Of a stretch of 64,000 bases of DNA, positions 49,919 through 59,500 are shown one piece after another. A program made the translations under genes and the position numbers. The stretch's first letter is position 1; the number at the start of each line of letters is the position of its first letter. The DNA comes from JBDWFY01 sp965275915. Its GTDB lineage: Bacteria > Pseudomonadota > Alphaproteobacteria > Rhizobiales > Stappiaceae. The notes beneath the pieces were generated by a model, which saw only the letters and a list, made by a program, of their open reading frames with translations, ran no database searches and was not told the DNA's origin. The stretch covers positions 261,775-325,774 of the forward strand of contig CBDHYI010000003.1 in NCBI GenBank assembly GCA_965275915.1, given 5' to 3'.

Positions 49919-51091
49919 TCATGATTGGGTTCGCTTCATGAATTCATCGAATAGCGGCACTGTAAACGCGGCGAGGCCGTATCGGGGACTGTAAATCATG
50001 CCGTTGTTGATGAGGGCGTCACGGGTCGGCCCGAGCTGTGAAGAACTCTTTCCCATCGCCTTGGCAATCTCGCCTGAGCGGTGTGGGCCCGGGCCAAGAC
50101 CGGCCATGGCCATCAGATAGGCTTTTTGGGGTTCGGACAGGCGCTCATAACGTGATCGAAAGAAATTCTGATCAAGACGGCGTATGGCTGACTTGCTGGC
50201 AGCGTCAATATGGGAACGATCAATAGGCGAGCCCTCTGCAATGTTCCAGGCCTGGTAGCCCCATTCCTGCAAAAAATATGGATAGCCCTTGGTTTGCTCC
50301 ACGACAGCGTTCACCGCGTCCTCTGTGTATTCGACATCCGCTTCGGAAGCAGGGCCAACAATTGCGCGCCGCGCTTCAGCCGCATCCAGCGGCCCGATGT
50401 CTTGATATTCGAAAAGCCTTTCAGAATAAGACTTGGCTTCGCCGGTCAGTTTGACAAGAAGGGGCAGGCCCGCGCCGACAACCAGGAACGGAAGCCTCTT
50501 TTGATCGGTGCGATGGATCGCCATGATCAACGCTTCGAACTCTTCGGCCGGCAGATTCTGGATTTCGTCAATCAGGATCACGATTGACGTGTTTCTGACC
50601 CTGGCCGCTTCGCCGGCGGCAACAAACAGCTCCGCCAGGTCTCTGGTCAGCGTTCCACTATCGGCAGTTCCCGGTTCCGCATCGACATCCACCGAGAATT
50701 CGACATTCTCATATTTCACGTTGATGGCGCCGACGAAGCTCTTCAGGACCCGAAGCGCATGTTTGACTTTCTCGCTGACACCCTTGATCCGGTCCAGTTT
50801 CAGAAGCGCCGCCCTTAAGGTGGCGACAATTGTTTTCGACAGAGGTTCATTGGTACTGACTTCGATGAAGTCGGTTATCGCCCCGTGCTCTTCCGCGATT
50901 GCCTGGACTTCATTGAGAAGAACTGTTTTGCCTACACCCCGCAAGCCGACGAACATGAAGCTGCGGGCTGACTTGCCGCCGATGTTGCGCTGGATGGCGA
51001 TGCGAGCTTCGCTCAGTATGGTGTCGCGTCCGGCCAGCTCAGGAGGCGGTGTTCCGGCACCAGGAGCGTAGGGGTTGGTCTCGGGGTTCAT
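49919..51091 (-). CDS. Orc1/Cdc6-like AAA ATPase
   Basis: A 390-residue protein. Walker A GLRGVGKT (49-56), Walker B IVILIDEIQ (about 173-181), sensor-like PFLVVGAGLPLL, then a helical lid and a C-terminal winged helix (SGEIAKAMGKSSSQLGPTRD, GMIYSPRYGLAAFTVP). This is the family of solitary AAA ATPases with a winged helix, found on plasmids and in defence or toxin-antitoxin loci. Convergent with traA. A long perfect palindrome lies directly upstream of the start, implying tight autogenous or partner regulation. Confidence 0.82.
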   Translation of the reverse strand: MNPETNPYAPGAGTPPPELAGRDTILSEARIAIQRNIGGKSARSFMFVGLRGVGKTVLLNEVQAIAEEHGAITDFIEVSTNEPLSKTIVATLRAALLKLDRIKGVSEKVKHALRVLKSFVGAINVKYENVEFSVDVDAEPGTADSGTLTRDLAELFVAAGEAARVRNTSIVILIDEIQNLPAEEFEALIMAIHRTDQKRLPFLVVGAGLPLLVKLTGEAKSYSERLFEYQDIGPLDAAEARRAIVGPASEADVEYTEDAVNAVVEQTKGYPYFLQEWGYQAWNIAEGSPIDRSHIDAASKSAIRRLDQNFFRSRYERLSEPQKAYLMAMAGLGPGPHRSGEIAKAMGKSSSQLGPTRDALINNGMIYSPRYGLAAFTVPLFDEFMKRTQS

Positions 51092-51098
51092 TTTGTCC

Positions 51099-51137
51099 TT
51101 ATAGCGAGTTTATCAATAGCGAGCATAAACTCGCTAT
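51099..51137. promoter_or_regulatory. Palindromic operator with repeated ATAGCGAG half-sites
   Basis: TATAGCGAGTTTAT (51099-51112) and its exact reverse complement (51124-51137) flank an 11-base centre that itself carries another ATAGCGAG. A degenerate fourth half-site lies near 51157, followed by GGTTGG/CCAACC. It starts 8 bp upstream of the AAA ATPase start codon, so occupancy would block its expression. Confidence 0.65.
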
Positions 51138-51406
51138 AACTGATTCCAGACCGGAATATAGACGGTTTATCCAGGGTTGGCATAAACCAACCAAACGGGC
51201 ATCCTTTTGCGGCGATCGTCGGTCCGGATTTTGACGCGCTCGCATTATTCAGTTCTCCACCTTTATGTTCCGAAGGGTTCAGCATTTTTGCGTGTGCAAT
51301 CATGCAACTTACCGGCATAAATCGGGAAAAGTTAACGCCAGATATTGCATTAAGTGTGGAGTTGGATATTGCATGTTGTATTGATTTTCTTTCCTGCCGG
51401 AGATCC

Positions 51407-51928
51407 TTGCAATTGCGTATCCTCACCATACCGTTCTTGGCTGCGATTCAACTGGGAATGGTGGGATGTACAACCTCCGACGATCCATCCGCCGGCAATG
51501 TGAGCAGCCTGATAAATAGCGAAACATCGATCGTTGACCGGGAAATTGCCGATGCGGGCCTCTATCCCGGTGTTCTTGAAGGCTACGCCCGGGACTCCAC
51601 AAAGGTCATCAATCCGGACCATGTTGAGGACGAAGCGTTGCTGGCTCCCGTCAACGGCGAATTCACCGGCACGGTCGAAGATCTTGTCAAGACAATCGCC
51701 GCGGCAACCGGCTACACCACGGCGGCGGAGGGCGAAAAGCCCGGCGCTCCCATCATCATCGTGGTCGTTCAATACGAGCTGGCGGTAATCGGCATCCTGC
51801 GCGAAGGTTTCCTTCAGGCCAAAGACCGCGCCCGGCTTGTGATCGACCAGACAAGTAAGACGATGACGATCGTCTACCGGCGGCCCGAGCGCAGTCCCGT
51901 GCCAAATCTGGAGGACCGGGTCATATGA
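51407..51928 (+). CDS. dotD: DotD/TraH-family lipoprotein of type IVB secretion
   Basis: Start uncertain: TTG 51407 or TTG 51413 after GGAGA, giving about 173 residues; the frame is open to 51302. A lipoprotein signal peptide leads to lipobox M-V-G-C. The mature part ends in the DotD secretin-like N-domain: FTGTVEDLVKTIAAATGY, GAPIIIVVVQYELAVIGILR, ARLVIDQTSKTMTIVYR. In Legionella Dot/Icm and IncI plasmids (TraH), DotD is an outer-membrane lipoprotein of the core complex. Overlaps the next gene by ATGA. Confidence 0.8.
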   Translation: MQLRILTIPFLAAIQLGMVGCTTSDDPSAGNVSSLINSETSIVDREIADAGLYPGVLEGYARDSTKVINPDHVEDEALLAPVNGEFTGTVEDLVKTIAAATGYTTAAEGEKPGAPIIIVVVQYELAVIGILREGFLQAKDRARLVIDQTSKTMTIVYRRPERSPVPNLEDRVI

Positions 51929-52815
51929 AACGCTGCAGTGCCTTACTCATATGCAGCGTCCCGTTGTTTTTGGCGCTGTCGGGCTGTCAAACAACCAGCG
52001 AATCCGAGCTGGAGGAACCGGCTCCGATCACGGTCGGCGGGCCCGACCGGTACAAATCCACATCGACGCCGGCGAGTTTTTCCGAGTTCAAAAACAAAAC
52101 ACGCAGGGGCGACTTTGAGGCGGAGATCGACCAGGAGCGATATGGATTGCTGCGGGAAGCGGCAGTCTCCTATGCCGCGCAGGCCGGATATCAGCGCCGT
52201 GTCTGGCAAATCATGCGCGAGCTGGAGCGCGACAGCGCAAAGCTCTCGCAGTCCTTCGATTTCAACCGTGTCGCTTACCGGGCGCCGCGCGAGACGGGCT
52301 ATCTTCTTCCGCCGGTGGTCAGCCGCGCAACGGCAGCCATCAATGTCGCCGAAACCGGCCAGTCTGCCGTCGCCGCCGATGAATATTATCGCATCGAGAT
52401 TCCCGGACGTCTTGTGTCGGTCGTACCGACCTGGCGCGATTACCTGATCATACCGCTGGAAGAAGCCACCGAACCTGGGGATGATTTTCTTCCGCAGAAC
52501 CGCGAAGAAAGAAAGGTGTTCGATCGATTTGCCGAGGAGGGGTGGCGGGCCGGCGTCGAGCAGGCTGATGAAGCGCTCGAGTTGAATTTCGCGCGGCTCA
52601 AACGCGATTATCTTGGCATGGTCGAATACCGGAAAATGGTCCAGGCAGGTCTCGTCAAGGAAATGGTTGTCCAGTCGAGCGAGCAGCGTTCGGCCGGCGA
52701 GGGCGACGAACTGTTCATTGGGGAGAGGCGTGTGAAGATCGTGAGTGCTGCGCGTCTCGTGCGCAATCCAAACCATTGGAAGCCGCTGGAGCGTCGCTAT
52801 TCGGTCGCCAAATGA
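51925..52815 (+). CDS. dotC: DotC/TraI-family lipoprotein of type IVB secretion
   Basis: A 296-residue protein with signal peptide and lipobox (LICSVPLFLALSGC). The family pattern is clear: RYGLLREAAVSYAAQAGYQR, LPPVVSRATAAINV, the YRIEIPGRLVSVVPTWRDYL block (equivalent to the P-x-x-W-R-D-Y region of DotC), EEGWRAGVEQADEALELNF and ARLKRDYLGMVEYR. DotC works with DotD and DotH in the outer-membrane core. Overlaps both neighbours by four bases, showing a tight operon. In IncI plasmids the homologue is named TraI. Confidence 0.85.
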   Translation: MKRCSALLICSVPLFLALSGCQTTSESELEEPAPITVGGPDRYKSTSTPASFSEFKNKTRRGDFEAEIDQERYGLLREAAVSYAAQAGYQRRVWQIMRELERDSAKLSQSFDFNRVAYRAPRETGYLLPPVVSRATAAINVAETGQSAVAADEYYRIEIPGRLVSVVPTWRDYLIIPLEEATEPGDDFLPQNREERKVFDRFAEEGWRAGVEQADEALELNFARLKRDYLGMVEYRKMVQAGLVKEMVVQSSEQRSAGEGDELFIGERRVKIVSAARLVRNPNHWKPLERRYSVAK

Positions 52816-54014
52816 TCGATGTCGAGCGCATCGATCTTTCGGCTGTCGATCCGGACAGCATGGAAACGACGGTCCTGAAATCCGAGCCCAGCAGTTACGA
52901 CCTTGAGCCCGACGCTTTTGACCATTTCCTCGTCGGCGCCGCGATGAAAGGCGCTTCCGACATTAATATCGGCGGCGACATGCGGATCCGCATCCAGGTC
53001 GATGGTCACCAAAAACTGGCATCGAAGCGCGATCTCCAGTTCAAGGAAGTCCAGGCGATGTTGGCCCACCTCTACAAGGGCAACGACGCGTTTTCGTTGA
53101 TCAGCGCCGGAAGACAGCTCGACTTCTCCTATGAGAAGAAGATCGATCGCGGCAAGTCACAACGCTTCCGCGTCAACGCCACCGGTGAACAACGTTTTGG
53201 AACCAAAGGTGTACAGATCACGCTCCGCGCGCTCCCCGATAAAACGCCGACACTCGATGATGTCGGTATGGAGCAGGACCTGCGCGACAAGCTGGAACCG
53301 ACGAGCGGCATCATCGTCGTCGCAGGCGCTACGGGGCACGGCAAATCCACGACGATGGCCGCGATGACACGGTGCCACCTCGAGAACACGGCCCAGGCCC
53401 GCAAGATCGTCGATTTGCAGGCGCCGATCGAATACACGTTCAGGGACATCAATACCGACAGAAGGGGGATGGCATCGTTCATCAGTCAGTCAGAGATTGG
53501 AATCGGGCGCAACATTCCGACATTCGCGGCAGGAATCCGCGCCGCCATGCGGCGAGCGCCGGCGGTCATCAATGTCGGCGAAACCCGGGACACCGAAAGC
53601 ATGCAGGCCTGCATTGAGGCCTGCCTGACTGGCCACCTCGTGAACACCACCACGCATGCCGGGTCGATCGCCGAGGCTCTGCGACGGATGGCGTTTCTGT
53701 TTCCACCTGACGAGCAGGAAGCGCGTTCGTTCGATCTGATCACATCCATGAACCTGATCATTTGGCAACGGCTGGTGCGGATAGCGGGAGGTCAGGGCCG
53801 CGTGGCGCTTCGGGAATACATGGTCTTCAACGACCCGGTTCGTGAGCGATTCCTGGATGTGAAACCGCTTGAGTGGTCCCGGATCGTCCGGAACGTGTTC
53901 AGAGACTCAGAGAGCGATAAGAACATTACGGCCCGGACGATGGCGCAATCGGCACAGCGCCTGGTCGAATCCGGCCATGTGGACCGAGAAGAACTCAAGG
54001 CATTCCTGAGATGA
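52812..54014 (+). CDS. dotB: DotB/TraJ-family secretion ATPase
   Basis: A 400-residue protein; ATG 52812 overlaps the dotC stop, and the longer frame from 52776 is rejected. N-terminal domain with LDFSYEKKIDRG and RFRVNATGEQRF, then the motor with Walker A GATGHGKST (about 171-179), Asp box, Walker B VINVGETRD and the His box HLVNTTTHAGS. DotB is the hexameric ATPase that drives type IVB secretion. Further I-type genes (traK onward) would be expected next, but an IS remnant begins 170 bp later. Confidence 0.88.
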   Translation: MIDVERIDLSAVDPDSMETTVLKSEPSSYDLEPDAFDHFLVGAAMKGASDINIGGDMRIRIQVDGHQKLASKRDLQFKEVQAMLAHLYKGNDAFSLISAGRQLDFSYEKKIDRGKSQRFRVNATGEQRFGTKGVQITLRALPDKTPTLDDVGMEQDLRDKLEPTSGIIVVAGATGHGKSTTMAAMTRCHLENTAQARKIVDLQAPIEYTFRDINTDRRGMASFISQSEIGIGRNIPTFAAGIRAAMRRAPAVINVGETRDTESMQACIEACLTGHLVNTTTHAGSIAEALRRMAFLFPPDEQEARSFDLITSMNLIIWQRLVRIAGGQGRVALREYMVFNDPVRERFLDVKPLEWSRIVRNVFRDSESDKNITARTMAQSAQRLVESGHVDREELKAFLR

Positions 54015-54181
54015 GTTCCTGAAGTGTCGGCATCTGTCGCAGGCTCGACTCCTGATGCCGGTTGATTAACGTGGGCGTTGTCGACATCTAGCTTCTAGCG
54101 CCTGCTATATTGACTGGAGCTTTCAAGTTGTGGCGGTCACGGTTTGTGCATCCGTGGCGTCTGGCATGCGAGCTGCGGTTG

Positions 54182-55084
54182 CTAAAAAGCTATAGCCAAG
54201 TCGTGAACAAACCGGACCAGTGCACTGGCAGTCAAATACATGGAAGTGTCCGTAATCGATGACGAACGTGCCTCGAACTGGATGCGGTCCTGCCGCGAGC
54301 ATTTGCAAGCCAGCCTTTTGTGGTCAGAAAATTTGCCGGTGACACGATGCGCCTTGAAGCCGTCAGTCAGATTTTCCAGATAAACCGCTTCCTGCTTCAA
54401 GGATCGCCAGAGCCGTTCGATGAAGGTGTTGTTCATGCACCGGCCGCGCCCATCCATCGAGATGCGTATGCCAGCTTCGGTCAGCGTGGTGATCCAGGCC
54501 GATCCGGTGAACTGTGATCCCTGATCGGTGTTCATGATTTCTGGGAGGCCAAACCGGGCGATGGCCTCGTTCAAGGCTTCGACGCAGAAGTCGGCGTGCA
54601 TCGTGTTTGACAACCGCCAGCTCAGGACTTTCCGTGTTGTCCAATCCATAATCGCAACCAGATACAGAAACCCGTGTTTCACTGGAATGAACGTGATGTC
54701 CGAACACCAGACCTGGTTCGGCCGATTGATCGTCATGCTCCGCAGCAGATAGGGATAAACCTTGTGCTGCGGATGCGGCTGGCTGGTTCTGGGCCGTTTG
54801 TAGATCGCTTCCAGTCCCATCTTCGCCATCAGAGGGCGAACCCGATGGCGGCCGACCACGATACCATCGCGGCGCAGATAGGCAGCGACCTGCCGGCTTC
54901 CAAAGAACGGATATTTGGTGAAGGTCCGGTCGATGGCCTTCATCAACTCCAGCGTTGCTGCGCTGACCCCGACTGGCATGTAGTAGAACGCCGACCGGCT
55001 CAGCTTTACCAATTTGCATTGCTGACTGATGCTCAGATCCGGATGGTCCCGGCGGATCATCGTCTTCTTCTTGGCCGGGCTCAC
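54182..55084 (-). pseudogene. IS3-family transposase OrfB, C-terminally truncated
   Basis: A 300-codon frame. The DDE integrase core is visible: Asp in VWCSDITFIPV, Asp in IMNTDQGSQFTG and Glu in FIERLWRSLKQEAVYL. After TDGFKAHRV the typical ending (N-x-R-R-P-H followed by P-x-x-x-Y) is missing; instead about 45 unrelated codons follow to the stop at 54182. Truncation would abolish or reduce activity. Confidence 0.8.
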
Positions 55085-55425
55085 TTCTTGAGCCCTTGCG
55101 CTAAAAAATCATTCTCGACGGTCAGCCTCCCGATCTTGGCGTGCAATTCCTTGACCTCCGCTTCCGTAGGCCCCTCGGATTTGCCTCCACGGGTGAACAC
55201 ACCCGCCATGCCTTCGACAGCCTGACGTTTCCATGTGCTCACCTGGTTCGGGTGAACATGATACTTCGCTGCGATCTCCTGGATCGTCTTGTCACCGCGC
55301 AAAGCCTCAAGCGCGATCTTCGCTTTAAACGAGTCCGAAAAATTCCGGCGTTTCGCCATTCTCGTATCCCTTCAAATCAATGGAATACACCTTAGCAACC
55401 TGTCCGGATTTCCGGGACCACTTCA
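54340..55425 (-). mobile_element. IS3-family element, truncated at its left end
   Basis: The right end is intact: bases reading TGAAGTGGTCCCGGAAATCC on the minus strand terminate at 55425, with the expected T-G...C-A end. Transposase homology stops near 54340, and no matching left inverted repeat was found, so the left end has been lost or replaced. Confidence 0.7.
55081..55359 (-). CDS. IS3-family transposase OrfA
   Basis: A 92-residue protein with the OrfA helix-turn-helix (FSDSFKAKIALEALRGDKTI, QEIAAKYHVHPNQVSTWKRQ) and a leucine-zipper-like C-terminus (LHAKIGRLTVENDFLAQGLK). Its end overlaps the OrfB start by four bases, the arrangement in which IS3 elements make OrfAB by frameshifting. 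Stand-alone OrfA acts as a DNA-binding repressor of transposition. Confidence 0.88.
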   Translation of the reverse strand: MAKRRNFSDSFKAKIALEALRGDKTIQEIAAKYHVHPNQVSTWKRQAVEGMAGVFTRGGKSEGPTEAEVKELHAKIGRLTVENDFLAQGLKK

Positions 55426-55470
55426 GTCTTCAGGCGGTTGAAATGATTCCAGTAGAAGCAGGGTGGCACC

Positions 55471-55629
55471 ATGAGCGGCAGAACGCCGGCCCAAGCCTTC
55501 GTCGAAGGGCTACCAAACCGCATCAGGCTAAACGAGAGCAGAAAGGGAAAAAGACCATCCAAAAGCAAGATGGTTGATCAAGCCGCTCGAAGCGGCACTG
55601 TCAGCTGATTACCCTCTCTGTACAGGATT
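55471..55629 (+). pseudogene. Short remnant of a transposase C-terminus (IS481-like)
   Basis: The frame reads GRTPAQAFVEGLPNRIRLNE and AARSGTV, and after a one-base shift SADYPLCTG. These blocks recall the C-terminal end of IS481-type integrase-core transposases. The rest of the gene is absent and a frameshift is present. The family label is from recognition by eye. Confidence 0.4.
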
Positions 55630-55974
55630 GATGATGCGAAATAATTTACAACATTATCCACTGCATTTTAAGACATATGAACAGAAATAGTAAGGCACTC
55701 CAGAAACCGCCGCCGCCTTGTTGGAAGAAGCCGTGATCGAAACGGACTTTACTGTTCTAAGACTTGGTAACGGGGTCATTTTTTTCATTTCAAGCAACAG
55801 GTTACGCTGAAAAAAACTTCCTCCGCGATCCAAAATTAACGTAACGCAACCTAAGTCGGGCGGTAAAACTGTAATGAGTGTTTATATCAACTAATGTTGG
55901 TTGCAGAGGAAGATATTGTATATCGCATTACCATATTCCTGACATGATAGCCTGTCCCAATAGTCCGCAACGAG
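55630..55974. other. Intergenic stretch without a convincing gene
   Basis: AT-richer DNA between the transposon remnants and the cadherin-like fragment. No frame with protein-like content or ribosome-binding site was found. Confidence 0.5.
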
Positions 55975-56013
55975 GTGTTGGATCAAACCAATCAAACTCC
56001 GCAGCGTGACACA

Positions 56014-56346
56014 ATGGCCGACCTTAAAGTTACCGTTCTCAACAACGAACTGGACAGCACGTCGGTCGGCGACCTCCTTCACAATCCGAATGACCCGTCG
56101 CTGCGCGAAGCCCTGTTCATCGCCAACAACAACACAGAGGCCGATAGCGTCACATTCGCCACAGGCGGCCCCATCATCGACGAGTTTTTTGGCGGTTTTG
56201 TGGGCCTGTTCGATCTCGATGCGGCGACCGGCGTATTGAGCTTCGAGAACGCCCCGGACTTCGAGAACCCGCTCGATCAGGGCGGAGACAATTTTTCGTG
56301 GATCGGGCGGTGGTCGTTGGAGGGCGCACCGGAGCGTCGGCCCTGA
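56014..56346 (+). pseudogene. Fragment of a large surface protein (SLREA repeat plus cadherin-like piece)
   Basis: A 110-codon frame from ATG 56014. Its first half has the N-terminal pattern LHNPNDPSLREALFIANNN of beta-helix surface proteins, and then passes without linker into LFDLDAATGVLSFENAPDFE, a cadherin/VCBS-type calcium-binding motif normally hundreds of residues further on. It ends in an unrelated tail. This looks like a large adhesin gene reduced by internal deletion. Confidence 0.6.
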
Positions 56347-56554
56347 CGGCTGAGGAAAGTTTACCGGAAGGTCGTAGTGGGCGGAAAGGAGCCAGAGGGA
56401 AGGTCGCAAGGGAAATCAGACACAAAACCAGGACCCGCTGTCGCTGAGGTGACCGGCATTTCGTGAAGAGCCGGCGCCCGGCAAGCCACTGCCCCAAGTG
56501 ACCATTTCCCGACCGGCAGACCGCTTGTCTTCAAGTTATTGATGGGATGATGAG

Positions 56555-59500
56555 ATGGATGACAGCAGAAACCAGAACAAGCCGGGTGACGATACGGTGG
56601 GTCAGTTGAAGACGGCAATCCCCGGCAAGGCGGGTCGAGGGCGTCGGGCGGTGGCGCGGCGACGCACACCACGGACGCTGGCTTCGCTGTTGCGGGATCG
56701 GGCGGAGAGCGACGGCGTCCGGGACGGTTTCGTGTTTCACAGCTATCGGAAGGTCGGGCCGCCTGTAGAGCAGCGGCTGAGCTATGCCGGTCTGCAGCAT
56801 CGCGCCATGGCAATCGCTGCGACGGTGCAGGCCAGTTGCGCGGCCGGCGACCGGGTTGTGATCCTGTGCCCGCCGGGTCTGGACTATATCGCCTCGTTCT
56901 TCGGCTGCCAGCTGGCCGGAATGGTGGCGGTGCCGGCCTATCCGCCGGGCAATGCCAAGCATATGGGCCGGCTCGGGTCGATCCTGGCCGATGCCGGGGC
57001 GTCGGCAATCCTGGCGCCGTCGGACCTGTCGGGCCGATTGGCCGGTTGGGCCGATGCCGCGGATCTTTTGCCGCGCCGCATCGCGGTCGATGCGATCGAC
57101 GCCGAGGCGGCCGCCGACTGGGTCGATCCCAATTGCCTGCCCGGCGATCTTGCGTTCCTGCAATACACGTCCGGCACCACGGGGGCACCCAAGGGCGTGA
57201 TGGTCAGTCAGGGCAACCTGATGGCCAATCTGAAGGCCCAGCGGCAGCGTTTGCGGGTGTCGGCCAACAGTGTCGGCTCCTTCTGGCTGCCGCCGTTTCA
57301 CGATATGGGGCTGATCGCGGCTATCCTGCTGCCAATCTATTGTGGTTTCGAGGCCTTTCTGATGCCACCGGCTGCCTTCGTGCAGCAGCCCATGCGCTGG
57401 CTAAAGACGATCTCCGAGCGGCGGGCGACATTTTCCATTGCACCGAACTTCGCCTACGATCTGTGCGTCAGGGCACTTGATGGTTTGCCGACATCACCGG
57501 ATCTGGACTTGTCATCCTGGGCCGTTGCCGCGAATGCTGCGGAGACCGTGCGGCCGGCGACGCTGGATCGGTTTGCCGAGCGTTTTGGCCCTTATGGTTT
57601 CGATCGGCGCAGCTTTTATCCCTGTTACGGCATGGCGGAATTCACCTTGCTGGCGACCGGCGCCAGCCGTAAAGCCGATCCTGTGCTGACTGAGGCCTCG
57701 ACGGAAGCGTTGCAGTCCCGGAGCATTTTGGCACCGGTCGACGTACCATCGCGTGGCGCCGACGCTTCTGAACGGTCGAAGACGACGACCCGGCTGGTCG
57801 GGTGCGGGGCGATCGTTTCGGAGCATGATCTGCGCATCGTCGATCCCGAGACCTGCTGCGAGGTGGCCGAAGGTGCGATCGGCGAGATCTGGCTGAGCGG
57901 TGCGAGCGTGGCCCAGGGGTACTGGGCCAAGCCTGACCTGACCGAGGCGACGTTTCGGGCTCGGCTGAAGGGCGTGCGCGGTCGCAGTAAAGCCTATCTG
58001 CGCACCGGCGATCTGGGTGCCCTGGTCGACGGCGAGGTCCATATCCTGGGCCGGATCAAGGAAATGATCATCATCCGGGGGCGCAACCATTACGCTCAGG
58101 ACATCGAGGCAACCGCGACCGATGCCCATGTTTCGGTTGCCCAGGATCGCGCGGCGGCCTTTGCAGTCGAGGTCGGGGCCGACGGTACGGTCGTGGCGCC
58201 GGGCGGGCCGGGGACGGTGGAAGAGCGATTGGTACTGGTGCAGGAGGTCAAGCGGGCCGGGATGCGCCGGCTTGATGGCGACGCGGTGTGCGCGGCGGTT
58301 CGCCAGGCGATCGTCGCGGAGCATGAGGTCGAGCCGCAGGCGATCGTGCTGATCCGGCCGGCCAGCCTGCCGCGGGCCACATCAGGCAAGATTCAGCGCC
58401 GGCGGGCGCGCGCGCTGTTCCTGTCCGGTGAGTTGACCGAGATAGCGCGCTGGGAGCGTCCGGTACCGGTGACCGACGTGGAGCCGCCGCCCGTGGCGGG
58501 TGACCGTACGGCCCTTGAAGGCTGGCTGCGGAGCCTGGTCGGTCGGGCGATCGGCCGGGTACCACAGGATATCCCCGTCGATGTGGCGCTGCGTGAGCTG
58601 GGCATCGATTCGCTTGCCGGCGTTCAACTGACGGGGCGGATCGCCCAGGCGCTGGGCGTGACCTTGGAGGCGAGCCAGCTCTACGATCTGCCAACGATCC
58701 GGGCACTGGCGGTGCATCTCGGCGCCGAGGGCGGGACCAGGGACGGGATGGCGCTACCGGCCACAGCCCGGCCGGACGAGCCGATCGCGATTGTCGGTCT
58801 GGCCTGCCGGTTCCCGGGTTCAAACGAGGGTCTGGAGGGCTTCGGGGATTTGTTGTTCGCCGGCCGCAGTGGCATCGGTCCGGTGCCGGCCGGGCGATGG
58901 GACGCGGCTTCGGTCGCAGCGCCGCCCGAGGGCGGCTTCATCGAAGACATTGACCGGTTCGATGCGGGCTTTTTCCGGATCGCGCCGGTCGAGGCGATGC
59001 TGATGGACCCGCAGCAGCGCCTGTTGCTGGAGACGAGCTGGCAGGCGCTGGAGCATGCCGGCCTGCCGCCGGACGGGCTGTGGGGCAGCCGCACCGGGGT
59101 GTTCTTCGGCATCAGCACGCACGACTATGACGGCCTGGTATGCCAGGCGCAGGAGGGCGGAACCGGTGCGGGCGGCGATACCGGACTTTATGTCGGCACG
59201 GGCAACGCCAACAGCGTGGCGGTGGGCCGGCTGTCCTATGTGCTGGGCCTGCGGGGCCCGGCGCTGGCGATCGACACGGCCTGCTCGTCGTCGCTGGTGG
59301 CGGTCGATGCGGCCTGCGAGGCGCTGCGCGGTAGGCGGGCCGGGCTGGTCCTGGCCGGCGGCGTCAATGCCATGCTGATGCCGGCGTTGACGGTGGCGTT
59401 TGCCGGCGCCGGCATGCTGAGCGCTGACGGCCGTTGTAAGACGTTCGATGCGGCTGCGGACGGCTATGTGCGGGGCGAGGGCTGCGGCGTGGTGGTGCTG

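Noticed and set aside
54015..54181. Possible start of a further type IVB gene after dotB
   Set aside because: A GTG frame gives only about 20 signal-like residues before a stop; too short to support a call.
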